Positions 26,239 to 34,735 are shown, counted from the stretch's first letter. The stretch: DNA of 48,777 bases from Nocardia brasiliensis NBRC 14402 (GCF_000308475.2 NZ_BAFT02000088.1:1-48777); one strand, 5' to 3'. Numbers and translations: made by a program. The notes: generated from the sequence alone by a model not told the origin.

Positions 26239-26868
26239 ATGCACTGGGACCAGATGACCGCCTCACCTGACGAACTGCACGAGCGCGCGAACCGGGTGCG
26301 CCGGGCGGCCGGACAGCTCGGCGTCCTCGAATCGATCATCACTGCCGCGCAGGGCCCGTGGCTGGGCGCCCTCGACGCCGACGGCAAAGGCGCGGCCGAA
26401 CTGAAGATGCATCTCGCCGGGCGCTATCGCCTCACCGCCGTGGTGACCAGCGCCGGGAAACTCAACCTTGTACAGATGCACTCCCCGGCCGCGGGCCAGG
26501 CCGGCGATCGGGTGCTGTCGCCGAAGGTTTCGGTGCGGCGCGGCTGGGACGGCGACGAGGAGATGCCCAAACAACCCGAATGGCTCGACTATGTCGTCGG
26601 CTGGGTGCGTACCGCCAGCGACGACGTCGACCGTCGCGCGGTCATCGAATGGCGGCTCGGCGGCGCCGATCAAAAGCTCGCCGCCATGAACGACACCATC
26701 GACAGCCTGCTCGCCAGTCTCCAGGAACGCCAAGCACTGCGCGACGAACTCGCCGACGAAATCGGCTCGCTCCGCGAAGAATTGCGTGCCCTGGACGCGG
26801 CGCAAGCACAACCGGCACAGCACCGCGATGAAATTCCCACCGAAAACGAAACGAGCACAACCCCCTGA
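26239..26868 (+). CDS. Hypothetical protein with C-terminal coiled coil
   Basis: A 209-residue cytoplasmic protein that I do not recognise. The N-terminal part (about 1-150) is a mixed domain with RYRLTAVVTSAGKLNLVQMHS and PEWLDYVVGWVRTASDDVDRRAV as the most distinctive stretches (listed as landmarks). Residues about 155-195 form a heptad-rich helix (DQKLAAMNDTIDSLLASLQE...LRDELADEIGSLREELRALD, here abbreviated) likely to be a coiled coil, and the tail is disordered. AGCGGAGG precedes the ATG at 26239. No signal peptide or membrane segment is visible. Confidence 0.7.
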   Translation: MHWDQMTASPDELHERANRVRRAAGQLGVLESIITAAQGPWLGALDADGKGAAELKMHLAGRYRLTAVVTSAGKLNLVQMHSPAAGQAGDRVLSPKVSVRRGWDGDEEMPKQPEWLDYVVGWVRTASDDVDRRAVIEWRLGGADQKLAAMNDTIDSLLASLQERQALRDELADEIGSLREELRALDAAQAQPAQHRDEIPTENETSTTP

Positions 26869-27072
26869 TCGGGTGGAAATTTCGCAAGAATTGTTGTCTC
26901 AGAACAGCAATCACGGTTCCCCTCCCGAAAAGGACTGTCCGGCCAGCCGATCTCGTTACACTGACGTGCGGTGAAAGTGGCGCTGAAGTCACTTGTGCTC
27001 GGCTGAGCGACGCGTCTGGATTTCCTTCGCCGAATATTGCTGTGCCATTTGATTACGAGTGAGGGGAACGAC

Positions 27073-27567
27073 ATGAGCATCAGCGAGAAAATCGCCGCCG
27101 GTGAACTGGACGATCTGAAGTTTCACGGCAAGCTCGAAGGCGGGCACCTGGTGCCCGGTGGTCTGCTCGGCGACCAGGCCGCGATGGACGATATCGAGGT
27201 CGGTATGTATGTCCTGGAGAAGGACGGCACGCTGATCGCCTGCAACAAGACCGCCATCGGCGCCTGGGGACGCAGTCCCGAACTGGGCACGAGCGAAAAG
27301 TACTGCGGCGCCTTCCGGCTGCGCTACCCGTCCGGCGAGGTCATGCCGCACGAAGCGGCCCCGCCGTCGGTGGTCATCAACAACGGGGGCACCGTCCGTG
27401 ACGCCGACGTGATCTGCGAACAGCCCGACGGTTTCCGGCTGCTCGCCCTGGTCAACGTCTTCCCCATCCGCGACGAGTCCGACGAGGTCATCGGCGCGGT
27501 CAACATCTTCCGGCACAACACCACCAAGACCGTGCCTGGCCTGCAAGTGGCGGCGGACGCCGGCTGA
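27073..27567 (+). CDS. Stand-alone PAS domain protein
   Basis: A 164-residue protein whose core (about 35-150) reads as one PAS fold: DDIEVGMYVLEKDGTLIACNKTA, then RYPSGEVMPHEAAP and LVNVFPIRDESDEVIGAVNIF as the closing strands. There is no attached kinase, HTH or cyclase domain. A single histidine and one cysteine (EKYCGAF) lie in the domain, but no haem or flavin motif can be assigned. GAGGGGAA precedes the ATG at 27073. It may act as a diffusible sensor for a partner encoded elsewhere. Confidence 0.75.
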   Translation: MSISEKIAAGELDDLKFHGKLEGGHLVPGGLLGDQAAMDDIEVGMYVLEKDGTLIACNKTAIGAWGRSPELGTSEKYCGAFRLRYPSGEVMPHEAAPPSVVINNGGTVRDADVICEQPDGFRLLALVNVFPIRDESDEVIGAVNIFRHNTTKTVPGLQVAADAG

Positions 27568-27576
27568 ACTTCGCTC

Positions 27577-27611
27577 GCACAGCGCCTCTTCCGCCGGCAG
27601 AGGCGCTGTGC
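27577..27611 (+). terminator. Terminator after the PAS protein gene
   Basis: GCACAGCGCCTCT and AGAGGCGCTGTGC form a perfect 13-bp stem with a 9-nt loop, 9 bp after the stop codon. Confidence 0.85.
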
Positions 27612-27679
27612 TCATGTCCGCGCGACGAGCCCGCGCCGGGGGGCCGAAAGCCGCAGGGCGTCGAAAAGCGGGGCTGCGA

Positions 27680-27706
27680 TGTCACACGGCGCGCGTGGCC
27701 GGTGTC
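27680..27706 (+). promoter_or_regulatory. Candidate ECF41-type promoter
   Basis: TGTCACA (27680-27686), a 16-bp spacer and TGTC (27703-27706) lie 34-60 bp before the AhpD-like gene. Published ECF41 target promoters have TGTCACA and CGTC with a spacer of this length. The sigma factor is the next gene but one, so the site would give autoregulation of the pair. The -10 differs from consensus at one base. Confidence 0.65.
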
Positions 27707-27739
27707 TTCATGTCGTAGGAATCGACAAGGAGGCGCGAC

Positions 27740-28330
27740 ATGGCCGGCACACCCCGAATCCCCAAGGCGGCACTGACCGGATTCCGCGGCAGGCTCGCGA
27801 AGGCGATCACCCGCAAGATGTTCGGCGAGGTACCCGAACCGCTCGAGGTGATGTGGCATCACCCCGCCGTGGTCATGGACACCAGCGCGCTCGGGCGCAA
27901 GGTGGCCAAGTGGGATCGCGCGGACGCGAATCTGAAATCGTTCGCGCACATGGCGGTGGCCTCGCTCGTCGGCTGCACCTGGTGCCTGGACTTCGGCTAC
28001 TTCCACGCGCACAACGACGGCCTCGACGAGGTGAAGGCCCGCGAAGTCCCGCGCTGGCGGGAGTCCGACGTGTTCACGCCGCTGGAGCGGCAGGTGATGG
28101 CCTACGCGGAGGCGATGAGCCAGACGCCGCCCACCGTCACCGACGAAATGTCCGCGGCGCTGCTCGCGGAACTGGGCGCCGCCGCACTGGTCGAGCTGAC
28201 GAACTGGATCGCGTTCGCCAACATGGCCACCCGCACCAACACCGCGCTCGGCATCGAGGCCCAGGGCTTCGCCGCCGCCTGCGAACTGCGTCCGCTGGCT
28301 CAGCCGAGCCGGGTAGCGTCCGGGGCATGA
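27740..28330 (+). CDS. AhpD-like carboxymuconolactone decarboxylase family protein
   Basis: A 196-residue helical protein of the carboxymuconolactone decarboxylase/AhpD superfamily. The redox motif Cys79-x2-Cys82 with a following His (GCTWCLDFGYFHAH) is intact, as in alkylhydroperoxidases that use a thiol relay. Such proteins are the typical gene partner of ECF41 sigma factors, together with oxidoreductases and epimerases. AAGGAGG lies before the ATG at 27740. Its stop overlaps an ATG of the sigma gene. The substrate is unknown. Confidence 0.88.
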   Translation: MAGTPRIPKAALTGFRGRLAKAITRKMFGEVPEPLEVMWHHPAVVMDTSALGRKVAKWDRADANLKSFAHMAVASLVGCTWCLDFGYFHAHNDGLDEVKAREVPRWRESDVFTPLERQVMAYAEAMSQTPPTVTDEMSAALLAELGAAALVELTNWIAFANMATRTNTALGIEAQGFAAACELRPLAQPSRVASGA

Positions 28331-28386
28331 GCGCACCGACGACGGCCGGGCAGGGTGGGCTCCGGGCCACACCGAAGGGAGAGCGC

Positions 28387-29259
28387 ATGCGCGACGACCC
28401 GTTCGTCACCCACCGCAGTCTGCTGTTCACGGTGGCGTACCAGCTGCTCGGTTCCGCCGCCGACGCCGACGACGTGGTGCAGGAGACGTGGCTGCGCTGG
28501 GCGGCGGTGGACCGCGCAGAGGTGCGTGACCCGCGCGCCTATCTGGTGCGCACCACCACCAGGCAGGCGCTCAACCGATTGCGCACGGTGGCGCGGCGGC
28601 GCGAGGAGTACGTCGGCGAATGGCTCCCCGAACCGCTGCTCACCAGCCCCGACGTGGCCGAGGATGTCGAACTGGCCGAGCACGTGTCGATGGCGATGCT
28701 GACGGTGCTGGAAACGCTCGGCCCGACCGAGCGCGCGGTGTTCGTGCTGCGCGAGGTGTTCGATGCCCCGTACGAGGAGATCGCCGGCGCACTGGAGAAG
28801 TCCGCGGCGGCGGTCCGGCAGATCGCCCGCCGGGCGCGTGAGCACGTGGCCGCCCGTCGCCCGCGCGTGCCGGTCACCCGTGTCGAGCAGCAGACCGCGG
28901 TGGCGCGGTTCCGCAGCGCGATCCAAACCGGCAACGTCCAGGCCTTGCTCGACGTGCTCGCCCCCGATGTGCTGCTGGTCGCCGACGGCGGCGGGATCGT
29001 GCAGGCGTTCCCGCATCCGTTGCGCGGCGCGCGCCGGACAGCGCGCATGTTCGCCCAGTTCCCCGATTTCGTACCGGGTGCGCACATCTGGTCGGTGTCG
29101 GTCAACGGCGCCGCGGCGCTGCGGGTCGACACCGACGGTGATCTGTCCGCCACGATCAGCCTGTCCGTGGCAGACGGCCGGATCACCCACATCTACATCG
29201 TCCGCAACCCGAACAAACTCACCCGCCTGCGCGAGATCAGGCCGCTGAGCCGGGTCTAG
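28387..29259 (+). CDS. ECF41 group sigma factor (SigJ-like) with C-terminal SnoaL-like domain
   Basis: A 290-residue ECF sigma factor. Region 2 (about 5-75) begins DDPFVTHRSLLFTVAYQLLG and has VVQETWLRW; region 4 (about 100-160) has ERAVFVLREVFDAPYEEIA. A SnoaL-like extension (about 170-290) carries DGGG (200-203) and NPNKL (274-278), matching the DGGGK and NPDKL motifs by which ECF41 factors regulate their own activity in place of an anti-sigma factor. I chose the ATG at 28387 behind AAGGGAGA; an ATG at 28327 overlapping the upstream stop would add 20 residues without homologous pattern. Confidence 0.92.
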   Translation: MRDDPFVTHRSLLFTVAYQLLGSAADADDVVQETWLRWAAVDRAEVRDPRAYLVRTTTRQALNRLRTVARRREEYVGEWLPEPLLTSPDVAEDVELAEHVSMAMLTVLETLGPTERAVFVLREVFDAPYEEIAGALEKSAAAVRQIARRAREHVAARRPRVPVTRVEQQTAVARFRSAIQTGNVQALLDVLAPDVLLVADGGGIVQAFPHPLRGARRTARMFAQFPDFVPGAHIWSVSVNGAAALRVDTDGDLSATISLSVADGRITHIYIVRNPNKLTRLREIRPLSRV

Positions 29260-29265
29260 CAACCA

Positions 29266-29301
29266 CGAATGCCCCGGTCCCCCACGGGATCGGGGCATTC
29301 G
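29266..29301 (+). terminator. Terminator after the ECF41 gene
   Basis: CGAATGCCCCGGTCCC and GGGATCGGGGCATTCG form a 16-bp stem with one G-T pair and a CCAC loop just after the stop. Confidence 0.85.
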
Positions 29302-29317
29302 CGTGCCACCATCAGTG

Positions 29318-29338
29318 CTGATGCCAGTACGGCATCAG
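29318..29338. promoter_or_regulatory. Inverted repeat upstream of the uronate operon, candidate operator
   Basis: CTGATGCC and GGCATCAG flank AGTAC, a perfect 8-bp inverted repeat 172 bp before the uronate dehydrogenase start. A further half-site GGCATCAA lies at 29363-29370. The position suggests control of the whole operon, by its LysR protein or another regulator. Confidence 0.5.
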
Positions 29339-29447
29339 TAGATAGCGAACAGGTGTTGGACAGGCATCAATCCAGCGTCTTACCCTTCTGACACGTCGCG
29401 CGAAGAGTGACCCACCCCACATTCCTCGCAGGCACAGGAGGACAATG

Positions 29448-29513
29448 ATGTGTGAAAGTTCATGCCCCGCAGTATCTTCCGGTCTCCGCACGAACGGGGA
29501 CGATGCCGGATGA
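29448..29513 (+). CDS. 21-codon leader ORF upstream of uronate dehydrogenase
   Basis: ATG at 29448 (or 29445) follows a strong AGGAGG (29436-29441) and encodes 21 residues beginning MCESSCPAVSSG. Its TGA (29511-29513) overlaps the ATG of uronate dehydrogenase (29510-29512). The dehydrogenase has no good ribosome binding site of its own, so this ORF probably couples its translation. Whether the peptide senses anything (two Cys, three Ser within the first 12 residues) is unknown. It is too short to judge by homology. Confidence 0.6.
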   Translation: MCESSCPAVSSGLRTNGDDAG

Positions 29514-30313
29514 GCTATGACCGAATCCTTATCACCGGCGCGGGCGGCGGCATCGGCACCTTGATGCGACCGCGCCTGGCCCGGCCCGGCCGCACCCTGC
29601 GGCTACTGGATCTGGTCGAACTGCCCGCGCCGCAACCCGGCGAACAGGTCGAGCTGATCACCGGCTCGCTCACCGACCCCGGCACCATGGCGGCCGCCTG
29701 CCGCGAAGTGGACGCGGTCATCCATCTGGGCGGCATCAGCCGCGAGGACAGCTGGGAGCGGGTGCTCGCGGTGAATGTCGTTGGCACCCATACCGTTCTG
29801 GAAGCGGCACGGCAGGCGGGTATCACCCGCGTCGTGCTGGCGTCCAGCAACCACGCCGTCGGCTACCGGCGGGTCGGCGAGGCGGGACCGAACGGCATTG
29901 CGGGCGAGGCGCCCCCGCGACCGGACACCTACTACGGCTTCAGCAAAGCCGCGATCGAAGCACTCGGCAGCCTGTATCACTCCCGGTTCGGCATGGACGT
30001 GGTCTGCGTCCGCATCGGCTCGTGTTTCGAACGGCCGCACGATGTCCGCGGGTTGTCGACCTGGCTGTCCCCGGACGACGGCGCCCGCCTGTTCGAGGCC
30101 TGTCTCACGACGGAAAGCCCTGGCTTCCAAGTTATCTGGGGCGTTTCGAAGAACACCCGCGCCATCGTCTCCCTGGCCGAGGCCGAGCAGCTCGGCTACC
30201 GGAGCCTGGACGACGCCGAGAAGTTCGCCACCGAGGTCACCGCGGGCGCCGCCCCGGTCTTCCTCGGCGGCCCGTTCCTGGAAACCCCACTGGGCGAACC
30301 CAACCCGCTCTGA
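29510..30313 (+). CDS. udh: NAD-dependent uronate dehydrogenase
   Basis: A 267-residue short-chain epimerase/dehydratase-like enzyme oxidising D-glucuronate or D-galacturonate to the aldarolactone. The NAD-binding GAGGGIG (10-16) and catalytic Tyr142-x3-Lys146 are present. LASSNHAVGYR, RPDTYYGFSKAAIEALG and RIGSCFERPHDVRGLSTWLS match bacterial uronate dehydrogenases closely. The start at 29510 overlaps the leader ORF stop; an upstream ATG at 29462 lacks a ribosome binding site. It heads an operon that supplies all the following steps to 2-oxoglutarate. Confidence 0.88.
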   Translation: MSYDRILITGAGGGIGTLMRPRLARPGRTLRLLDLVELPAPQPGEQVELITGSLTDPGTMAAACREVDAVIHLGGISREDSWERVLAVNVVGTHTVLEAARQAGITRVVLASSNHAVGYRRVGEAGPNGIAGEAPPRPDTYYGFSKAAIEALGSLYHSRFGMDVVCVRIGSCFERPHDVRGLSTWLSPDDGARLFEACLTTESPGFQVIWGVSKNTRAIVSLAEAEQLGYRSLDDAEKFATEVTAGAAPVFLGGPFLETPLGEPNPL

Positions 30314-30389
30314 CACCCATTTCTCGACAACGCCCGTGCGGCCCGTGCCGCGACGGGTGCTTGCTCGACCGCGAAAGAAGCGCAACACA

Positions 30390-31793
30390 ATGCACGATGA
30401 ATCCACGGTGCCGGGCCGAAAATCCGCCCTCGGCACCAACGTTCACTTCCTCTACTTCTTCGGCGCGCTCGGTGGCATTCTTTTCGGCTACGACCTGGGC
30501 GTCATCTCGGGCGTGCTGTTGTTCATCAAGGACGCGTGGGAGTTGTCCTCGGTCACCAAGGGCGTGATCGGCGGCTGCTTGGCGGCGGGCGCGATCCTCG
30601 GGGCCGCAGCCGCGGGCCGCCTGACCGACCGGCTCGGCCGCCGCCGCACCATCATGATCGCCGCCGCGGTCTTCGGGCTCGGCGCGCTCGGGTGCGCCGC
30701 GGCCCCGAATGTCACGGTGCTGGTGATCGCCCGTTTCGTCACCGGTATCGCGGTGGGTTGTTCGTCGGCGACCGTTCCCACCTATCTATCCGAGCTGGCC
30801 CCGACCCGGGCGCGCGGCGCGCTGTCGACGCTGAACCAGCTGATGATCGTCTCGGGCATCCTGCTCGCCTACATCGTCGACTGGATGCTATCCGGTTCCG
30901 GCAACTGGCGCTTGATGTTCGGCGTCGCCGTCATCCCCGCGGTGGCTTTGTTCGCCGGTATGACCGTGCTGCCCGAAACGCCGCGCTGGCTGGTGAAAGC
31001 CGGCCGCGAAGACGAAGCCCGCGCCGTGCTGGCGGGCACTCACCGTTCCACCGAAATCGACGCCGAGCTGGACAACATTCGCAGGGTCGACCAGCTCGAC
31101 GTGGCGCAGCGGGGCAGGCTGCGCGACCTGTGGGCGCCCTGGGCCCGGCCCGCGTTGCTCGTCGCGCTGATTCTCGCTGTCGGCCAGCAGTTCTCGGGCG
31201 TCAATGCGGTGAACCTCTACGCGCCCACCATGTTCACCGATCTCGGCTTCGGCAACTCCACCTCGCTGCTGGCGGCCATCGTGCTCGGCGCGGTCAAGGT
31301 GGCGTTCACCGCGTGGGTGATCTTCGTGGTCGACCGGTGGGGCCGGAAACCGTTGCTGCTGCTCGGCAATGTCTGCATGGCGGTGTCGCTGTTCTTGCTC
31401 GGCGTCGTCGTGCTCACCGTGGACAACAACACCGTCACCGGCTTGACCACCCTGATCCTGCTCAACGTCTATCTGGCCGGTTACGAACTCGGCTGGGGCG
31501 CGGTGGTCTGGGTGATGATGGCGGAGATCTTCCCGCTGCGGGTGCGCGGTGTCGGCATGGGCGTGGGCAGCGTGGTGCTGTGGAGTTCGACCTTCGCGAT
31601 CACCTTCCTGTTCCCGGTGATGAACGACCATCTGGGCCTGGCCAAATCGGCCTGGTGTTTCGCCGGCGTCAGCGTGGTGATGTTCCTGCTCGTCCAGCGG
31701 TTCGTCCCGGAAACCAACGGCCGCAGCCTGGAAGAGATCGAGCTCGAGCTGCGTGCCCGGGTCGGCGGGCAACCGACGGGACAGCAGGCGTGA
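30390..31793 (+). CDS. MFS sugar porter, probable hexuronate uptake
   Basis: A 467-residue transporter with 12 predicted membrane helices. The sugar porter signatures are complete: GGILFGYDLGVISG (helix 1), RLGRRR (loop 2-3), PETPRW (loop 6-7), QQFSGVNAVNLYAP (helix 7), DRWGRKP (loop 8-9) and VPETNGRSLEEIE at the C-terminus. Its place between uronate dehydrogenase and the lactonase suggests glucuronate or galacturonate import by proton symport, which is inference. The ATG at 30390 has only a weak GAAAGAAG upstream. Overlaps the next start by 4 nt. Confidence 0.9.
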   Translation: MHDESTVPGRKSALGTNVHFLYFFGALGGILFGYDLGVISGVLLFIKDAWELSSVTKGVIGGCLAAGAILGAAAAGRLTDRLGRRRTIMIAAAVFGLGALGCAAAPNVTVLVIARFVTGIAVGCSSATVPTYLSELAPTRARGALSTLNQLMIVSGILLAYIVDWMLSGSGNWRLMFGVAVIPAVALFAGMTVLPETPRWLVKAGREDEARAVLAGTHRSTEIDAELDNIRRVDQLDVAQRGRLRDLWAPWARPALLVALILAVGQQFSGVNAVNLYAPTMFTDLGFGNSTSLLAAIVLGAVKVAFTAWVIFVVDRWGRKPLLLLGNVCMAVSLFLLGVVVLTVDNNTVTGLTTLILLNVYLAGYELGWGAVVWVMMAEIFPLRVRGVGMGVGSVVLWSSTFAITFLFPVMNDHLGLAKSAWCFAGVSVVMFLLVQRFVPETNGRSLEEIELELRARVGGQPTGQQA

Positions 31794-32803
31794 CCGTCGT
31801 CTATGTGTCCAACGCCGACAGCCGCGAGATCTCGGTGCTGCGACTCGACGCCACCGGCGGGCTGACGCCGGTGGCCGCGGTGCCGGTGGACGGAACGGTG
31901 ATGCCGTTGGCGGTGTCCCCGGACCGCCGGTATCTGTACGCGGGCCTGCGTTCGGAACCGTTCTCGGTCATGGCTTTCGGTATCGAACCGACGAATGGAG
32001 ACCTGATCGGACTCAGATCGACCGTACTGCCGGACAACATGGCCTATTTGTCGACCGACCGCACGGGCCGGTACCTGTTCGGCGCCTCGTACAGCGGCGA
32101 CCAGATCTCGGTGCAGCCGATCGCCGCGAACGGCACCGTCCGCCCGCGGCCGGACGAGGTGATCGCCACTGTCCCGCACGCACATTCGATCGTCGTCGAT
32201 CCGGCCGATCGTTTCGTGTTCGTCGCCGTGCTGGGCGGCGATCACGTCCTGCAATATCGCTTCGACGCGACCTCCGGCAGGTTGACGCCGAACCGGCCCG
32301 CCGCCGTCGAGACCCCGCTCGGCGCGGGTCCGAGGCATCTCGTGTTCCATCCGAGCGGCCGGGTGGTCCTCGCCTGCCACGAGCTGGACGGCACCGTGCA
32401 GAGCTACCTGTTCGATCCGGCGGCGGGCACGCTGACCCCGGCCATGTCGAGGTCTGCGCTCCCCCATGCCTTTTCGGGCAGCCCATGGGTCTCGGAGCTG
32501 CGCGTCACGCCGGACGGCCGCTACCTCTACGTCTCGGAGCGCACCTCGGACACCCTCGCGGGCTTCCGCGTCGACGGCGACACCGGAGCGCTCGAGCCGA
32601 TCGGGCACACCCGCACCGAGGCGCAGCCGCGCGGTTTCGCCATCGATCCGCGCGGCCGCTTCCTCGTCGCGGCGGGACAGAAGTCCCACGCGGTGACCTG
32701 CTATGCCATCGATCCCGCGACCGGTGCGCTCACCGCCGTGCACCGCCGCACGGTCGGCCGCAACCCCAACTGGGTCGAGATCATCGACCTGCCCGGCGCA
32801 TGA
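31790..32803 (+). CDS. Beta-propeller lactonase family protein, candidate aldarolactonase
   Basis: A 337-residue protein with the repeated blade pattern of the seven-bladed lactonase family (6-phosphogluconolactonase/YbhE type): SPDRRYLYAG, DRTGRYLFGASY, DPADRFVFVA, HPSGRVVLAC, TPDGRYLYVSER and DPRGRFLVAAG recur about every 45-50 residues. The GTG at 31790 overlaps the porter stop (GTGA). In this operon it probably opens the 1,4- or 1,5-aldarolactone made by uronate dehydrogenase to glucarate or galactarate. The family assignment is firm; the substrate is inferred. Confidence 0.85.
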   Translation: MTVVYVSNADSREISVLRLDATGGLTPVAAVPVDGTVMPLAVSPDRRYLYAGLRSEPFSVMAFGIEPTNGDLIGLRSTVLPDNMAYLSTDRTGRYLFGASYSGDQISVQPIAANGTVRPRPDEVIATVPHAHSIVVDPADRFVFVAVLGGDHVLQYRFDATSGRLTPNRPAAVETPLGAGPRHLVFHPSGRVVLACHELDGTVQSYLFDPAAGTLTPAMSRSALPHAFSGSPWVSELRVTPDGRYLYVSERTSDTLAGFRVDGDTGALEPIGHTRTEAQPRGFAIDPRGRFLVAAGQKSHAVTCYAIDPATGALTAVHRRTVGRNPNWVEIIDLPGA

Positions 32804-32904
32804 GCACCGCGGCACACGACGATCGGTCGCACCGTCGAACCCGGTACCGGGTCGGCTTGCCCGATGCGCGGCGGCAGCCCTCCGACGCGGGCAGGCTGGG
32901 CCTC

Positions 32905-33789
32905 ATGGTTTCACTCGAACAGGTGCGCGGCTTCGTCATGGTCGCCGAGGAGCGCAGCTTCCGCCGCGCGGCCGACCGGCTGCGGATGACCCAGCCCCCG
33001 CTCAGCAGGCAGATCCAGAAGCTGGAACGCGAGATCGGGGTCGAGCTGTTCGACCGCAGCCAGCGGCAGGCGCAGCTGACCCCCGCGGGCGAGGTGTTCC
33101 TGATCGAGGCGCGCCGCCTGCTCGCCCTCGCCGAGGGCGCGCCGGGGACGGCCCGCCTGGTCGCCGCGGGCGGGGCCGGAACGGTCCGCATCGGATTCAC
33201 CGCGACCTCCGGGTTCGGTTTCCTCGGCCGCTTCCTCAACCACATCGAGCAGGGCCTGCCCGGCGTCGAGGTGGTGCTGCGCGAGATGGTGAGCTCGGTT
33301 CAATTCGAGAATCTGCGCAGCGGCAAACTGGACCTGGCGCTGGCCCGGCCACCGTTCGACCGCACCGAATTCGACTGCGAGCTGGTGCATTCCGAGCGGC
33401 TGATGCTGGCGGTGCCCGCGGACCATCCGCTGGCCGAGCCCGGCCCGATCGCCGTGGAACGGCTCGGCGGCGAGACGCTGCTGGTGTACGCGCCGGGCCC
33501 GGCCCGGTATTTCGCCGACCTCGTCGCGGGAATCCTTGCGGCCGTGCCCTATACATCGACGCACGAACTGACGCAGGTGCACACCATGCTCGCCTTGGTC
33601 GCGGCGGGGCGCGGTCTGGCCTTGGTGCCCGAAACCGCCGGTCACCTCCATCCCGACGGCGTGCGGTTCCGGCCGCTGGACGGCGTCGACGATCCGGTTG
33701 TCCTGTACGCGGTGTGGCGGCGCGACTGTGCGAATCCGGCGCTGCACCGGGTCGTGCAGTTGCTCGACCCGCCGCCACCCGCCCATTGA
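32905..33789 (+). CDS. LysR family regulator within the uronate operon
   Basis: A 294-residue LysR-type regulator. The winged helix-turn-helix (about 1-62) starts LEQVRGFVMVAEERSFRRAA and contains TQPPLSRQIQKLEREIG; the substrate-binding domain (about 90-290) has VRIGFTATSGFGFL and LALVAAGRGLALVPE. I use the ATG at 32905, the normal LysR beginning; an ATG at 32800 that overlaps the lactonase stop would add 35 residues. It probably responds to an aldarate or uronate and controls the operon. Confidence 0.9.
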   Translation: MVSLEQVRGFVMVAEERSFRRAADRLRMTQPPLSRQIQKLEREIGVELFDRSQRQAQLTPAGEVFLIEARRLLALAEGAPGTARLVAAGGAGTVRIGFTATSGFGFLGRFLNHIEQGLPGVEVVLREMVSSVQFENLRSGKLDLALARPPFDRTEFDCELVHSERLMLAVPADHPLAEPGPIAVERLGGETLLVYAPGPARYFADLVAGILAAVPYTSTHELTQVHTMLALVAAGRGLALVPETAGHLHPDGVRFRPLDGVDDPVVLYAVWRRDCANPALHRVVQLLDPPPPAH

Positions 33790-33799
33790 AAGGAACACG

Positions 33800-34735
33800 A
33801 TGTCACATCTGTCCGCCGCGGAACTCGGCCCGGCCCTGGGTCAGGGTTTGCTGTCCTTCCCGGTCACCCACTTCGATACCGAGCTCGCCTTCGACGAGGC
33901 CGCGTATCGCAAACACATTGCCTGGCTTGCCCAGTACGACGTGGCCGGCTTGTTCGCCGCGGGCGGCACCGGTGAGGGCTTCTCGCTCACGCCCGCGGAG
34001 ATCGATCAGGTGGTCCGCGCGGCGGTCGCCGAAACAGCAGGCCGCATACCGGTCATCGCCCCCGCGACAGCGGGCACCGCCGCCGCGGTCGAACAGGCCA
34101 GGGCCGCCGAAATCGCGGGCGCGGAAGGCATTCTGCTGCTCCCGCCCTACCTGACCGAAGCCGGGCCGGAGGGCCTGGTGGAACATGTCGCCACCGTCTG
34201 CGCGGCGACCTCGCTCGGCGTCATCTTCTACAGCCGCGCCAACGCCACCTGCAACGACGTGACGCTGGCGCGGATGGCCGACCGCTGCCCGAACCTGATC
34301 GGATTCAAGGACGGCGTCGGCAATATCGAGACGATGACCCGGATCTACGCCCGCCTCGGCGACCGGCTCACCTTCATCGGCGGCCTGCCCACCGCGGAGA
34401 CCTTCGCGTTGCCGTACACCGAAATGGGCGTCACCACATACTCTTCGGCCATCTTCAACTTCCTGCCGGAGTTCGCGCTCGCCTTCTACGCGGCGGTGCG
34501 CGCCCACGATCGGGACACCGTCTATCGGCTGTTGCGCGCCTTCGTGCTCCCCTACCTGGATATCCGCGATCGACGTCCGGGCTACGCGGTCTCGATCATC
34601 AAGGCCGGGCTGGCCGCGGTCGGCCGGCCCGCCGGGCCCGTGCGCCCGCCTCTGACGAACCTGACCGAAACGGAACTGGCGGAACTGACGGAACTGACCG
34701 CGCGGGTGCGGACGCTCGGCGAGGCGCAGTCGTGA
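33800..34735 (+). CDS. kdgD: 5-dehydro-4-deoxyglucarate dehydratase
   Basis: A 311-residue TIM-barrel enzyme of the DapA/NAL superfamily. It dehydrates and decarboxylates 5-keto-4-deoxyglucarate to alpha-ketoglutarate semialdehyde. The Schiff-base lysine is Lys170 in GFKDGVGN, and Tyr144 in FYSRAN is the expected partner. LLSFPVTHFD, GLFAAGGTGEGFSLT and SSAIFNFLPEFALAFY match the family. AAAGGA precedes the ATG at 33800, 10 bp after the LysR gene. The stop overlaps the next start (GTGA). Confidence 0.93.
   Translation: MSHLSAAELGPALGQGLLSFPVTHFDTELAFDEAAYRKHIAWLAQYDVAGLFAAGGTGEGFSLTPAEIDQVVRAAVAETAGRIPVIAPATAGTAAAVEQARAAEIAGAEGILLLPPYLTEAGPEGLVEHVATVCAATSLGVIFYSRANATCNDVTLARMADRCPNLIGFKDGVGNIETMTRIYARLGDRLTFIGGLPTAETFALPYTEMGVTTYSSAIFNFLPEFALAFYAAVRAHDRDTVYRLLRAFVLPYLDIRDRRPGYAVSIIKAGLAAVGRPAGPVRPPLTNLTETELAELTELTARVRTLGEAQS

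Noticed and set aside
24727..26244. A 505-codon minus-strand ORF opposite the permease
   Set aside because: Its His/Asp/Gly/Gln-rich sequence is the complement of transmembrane codons.
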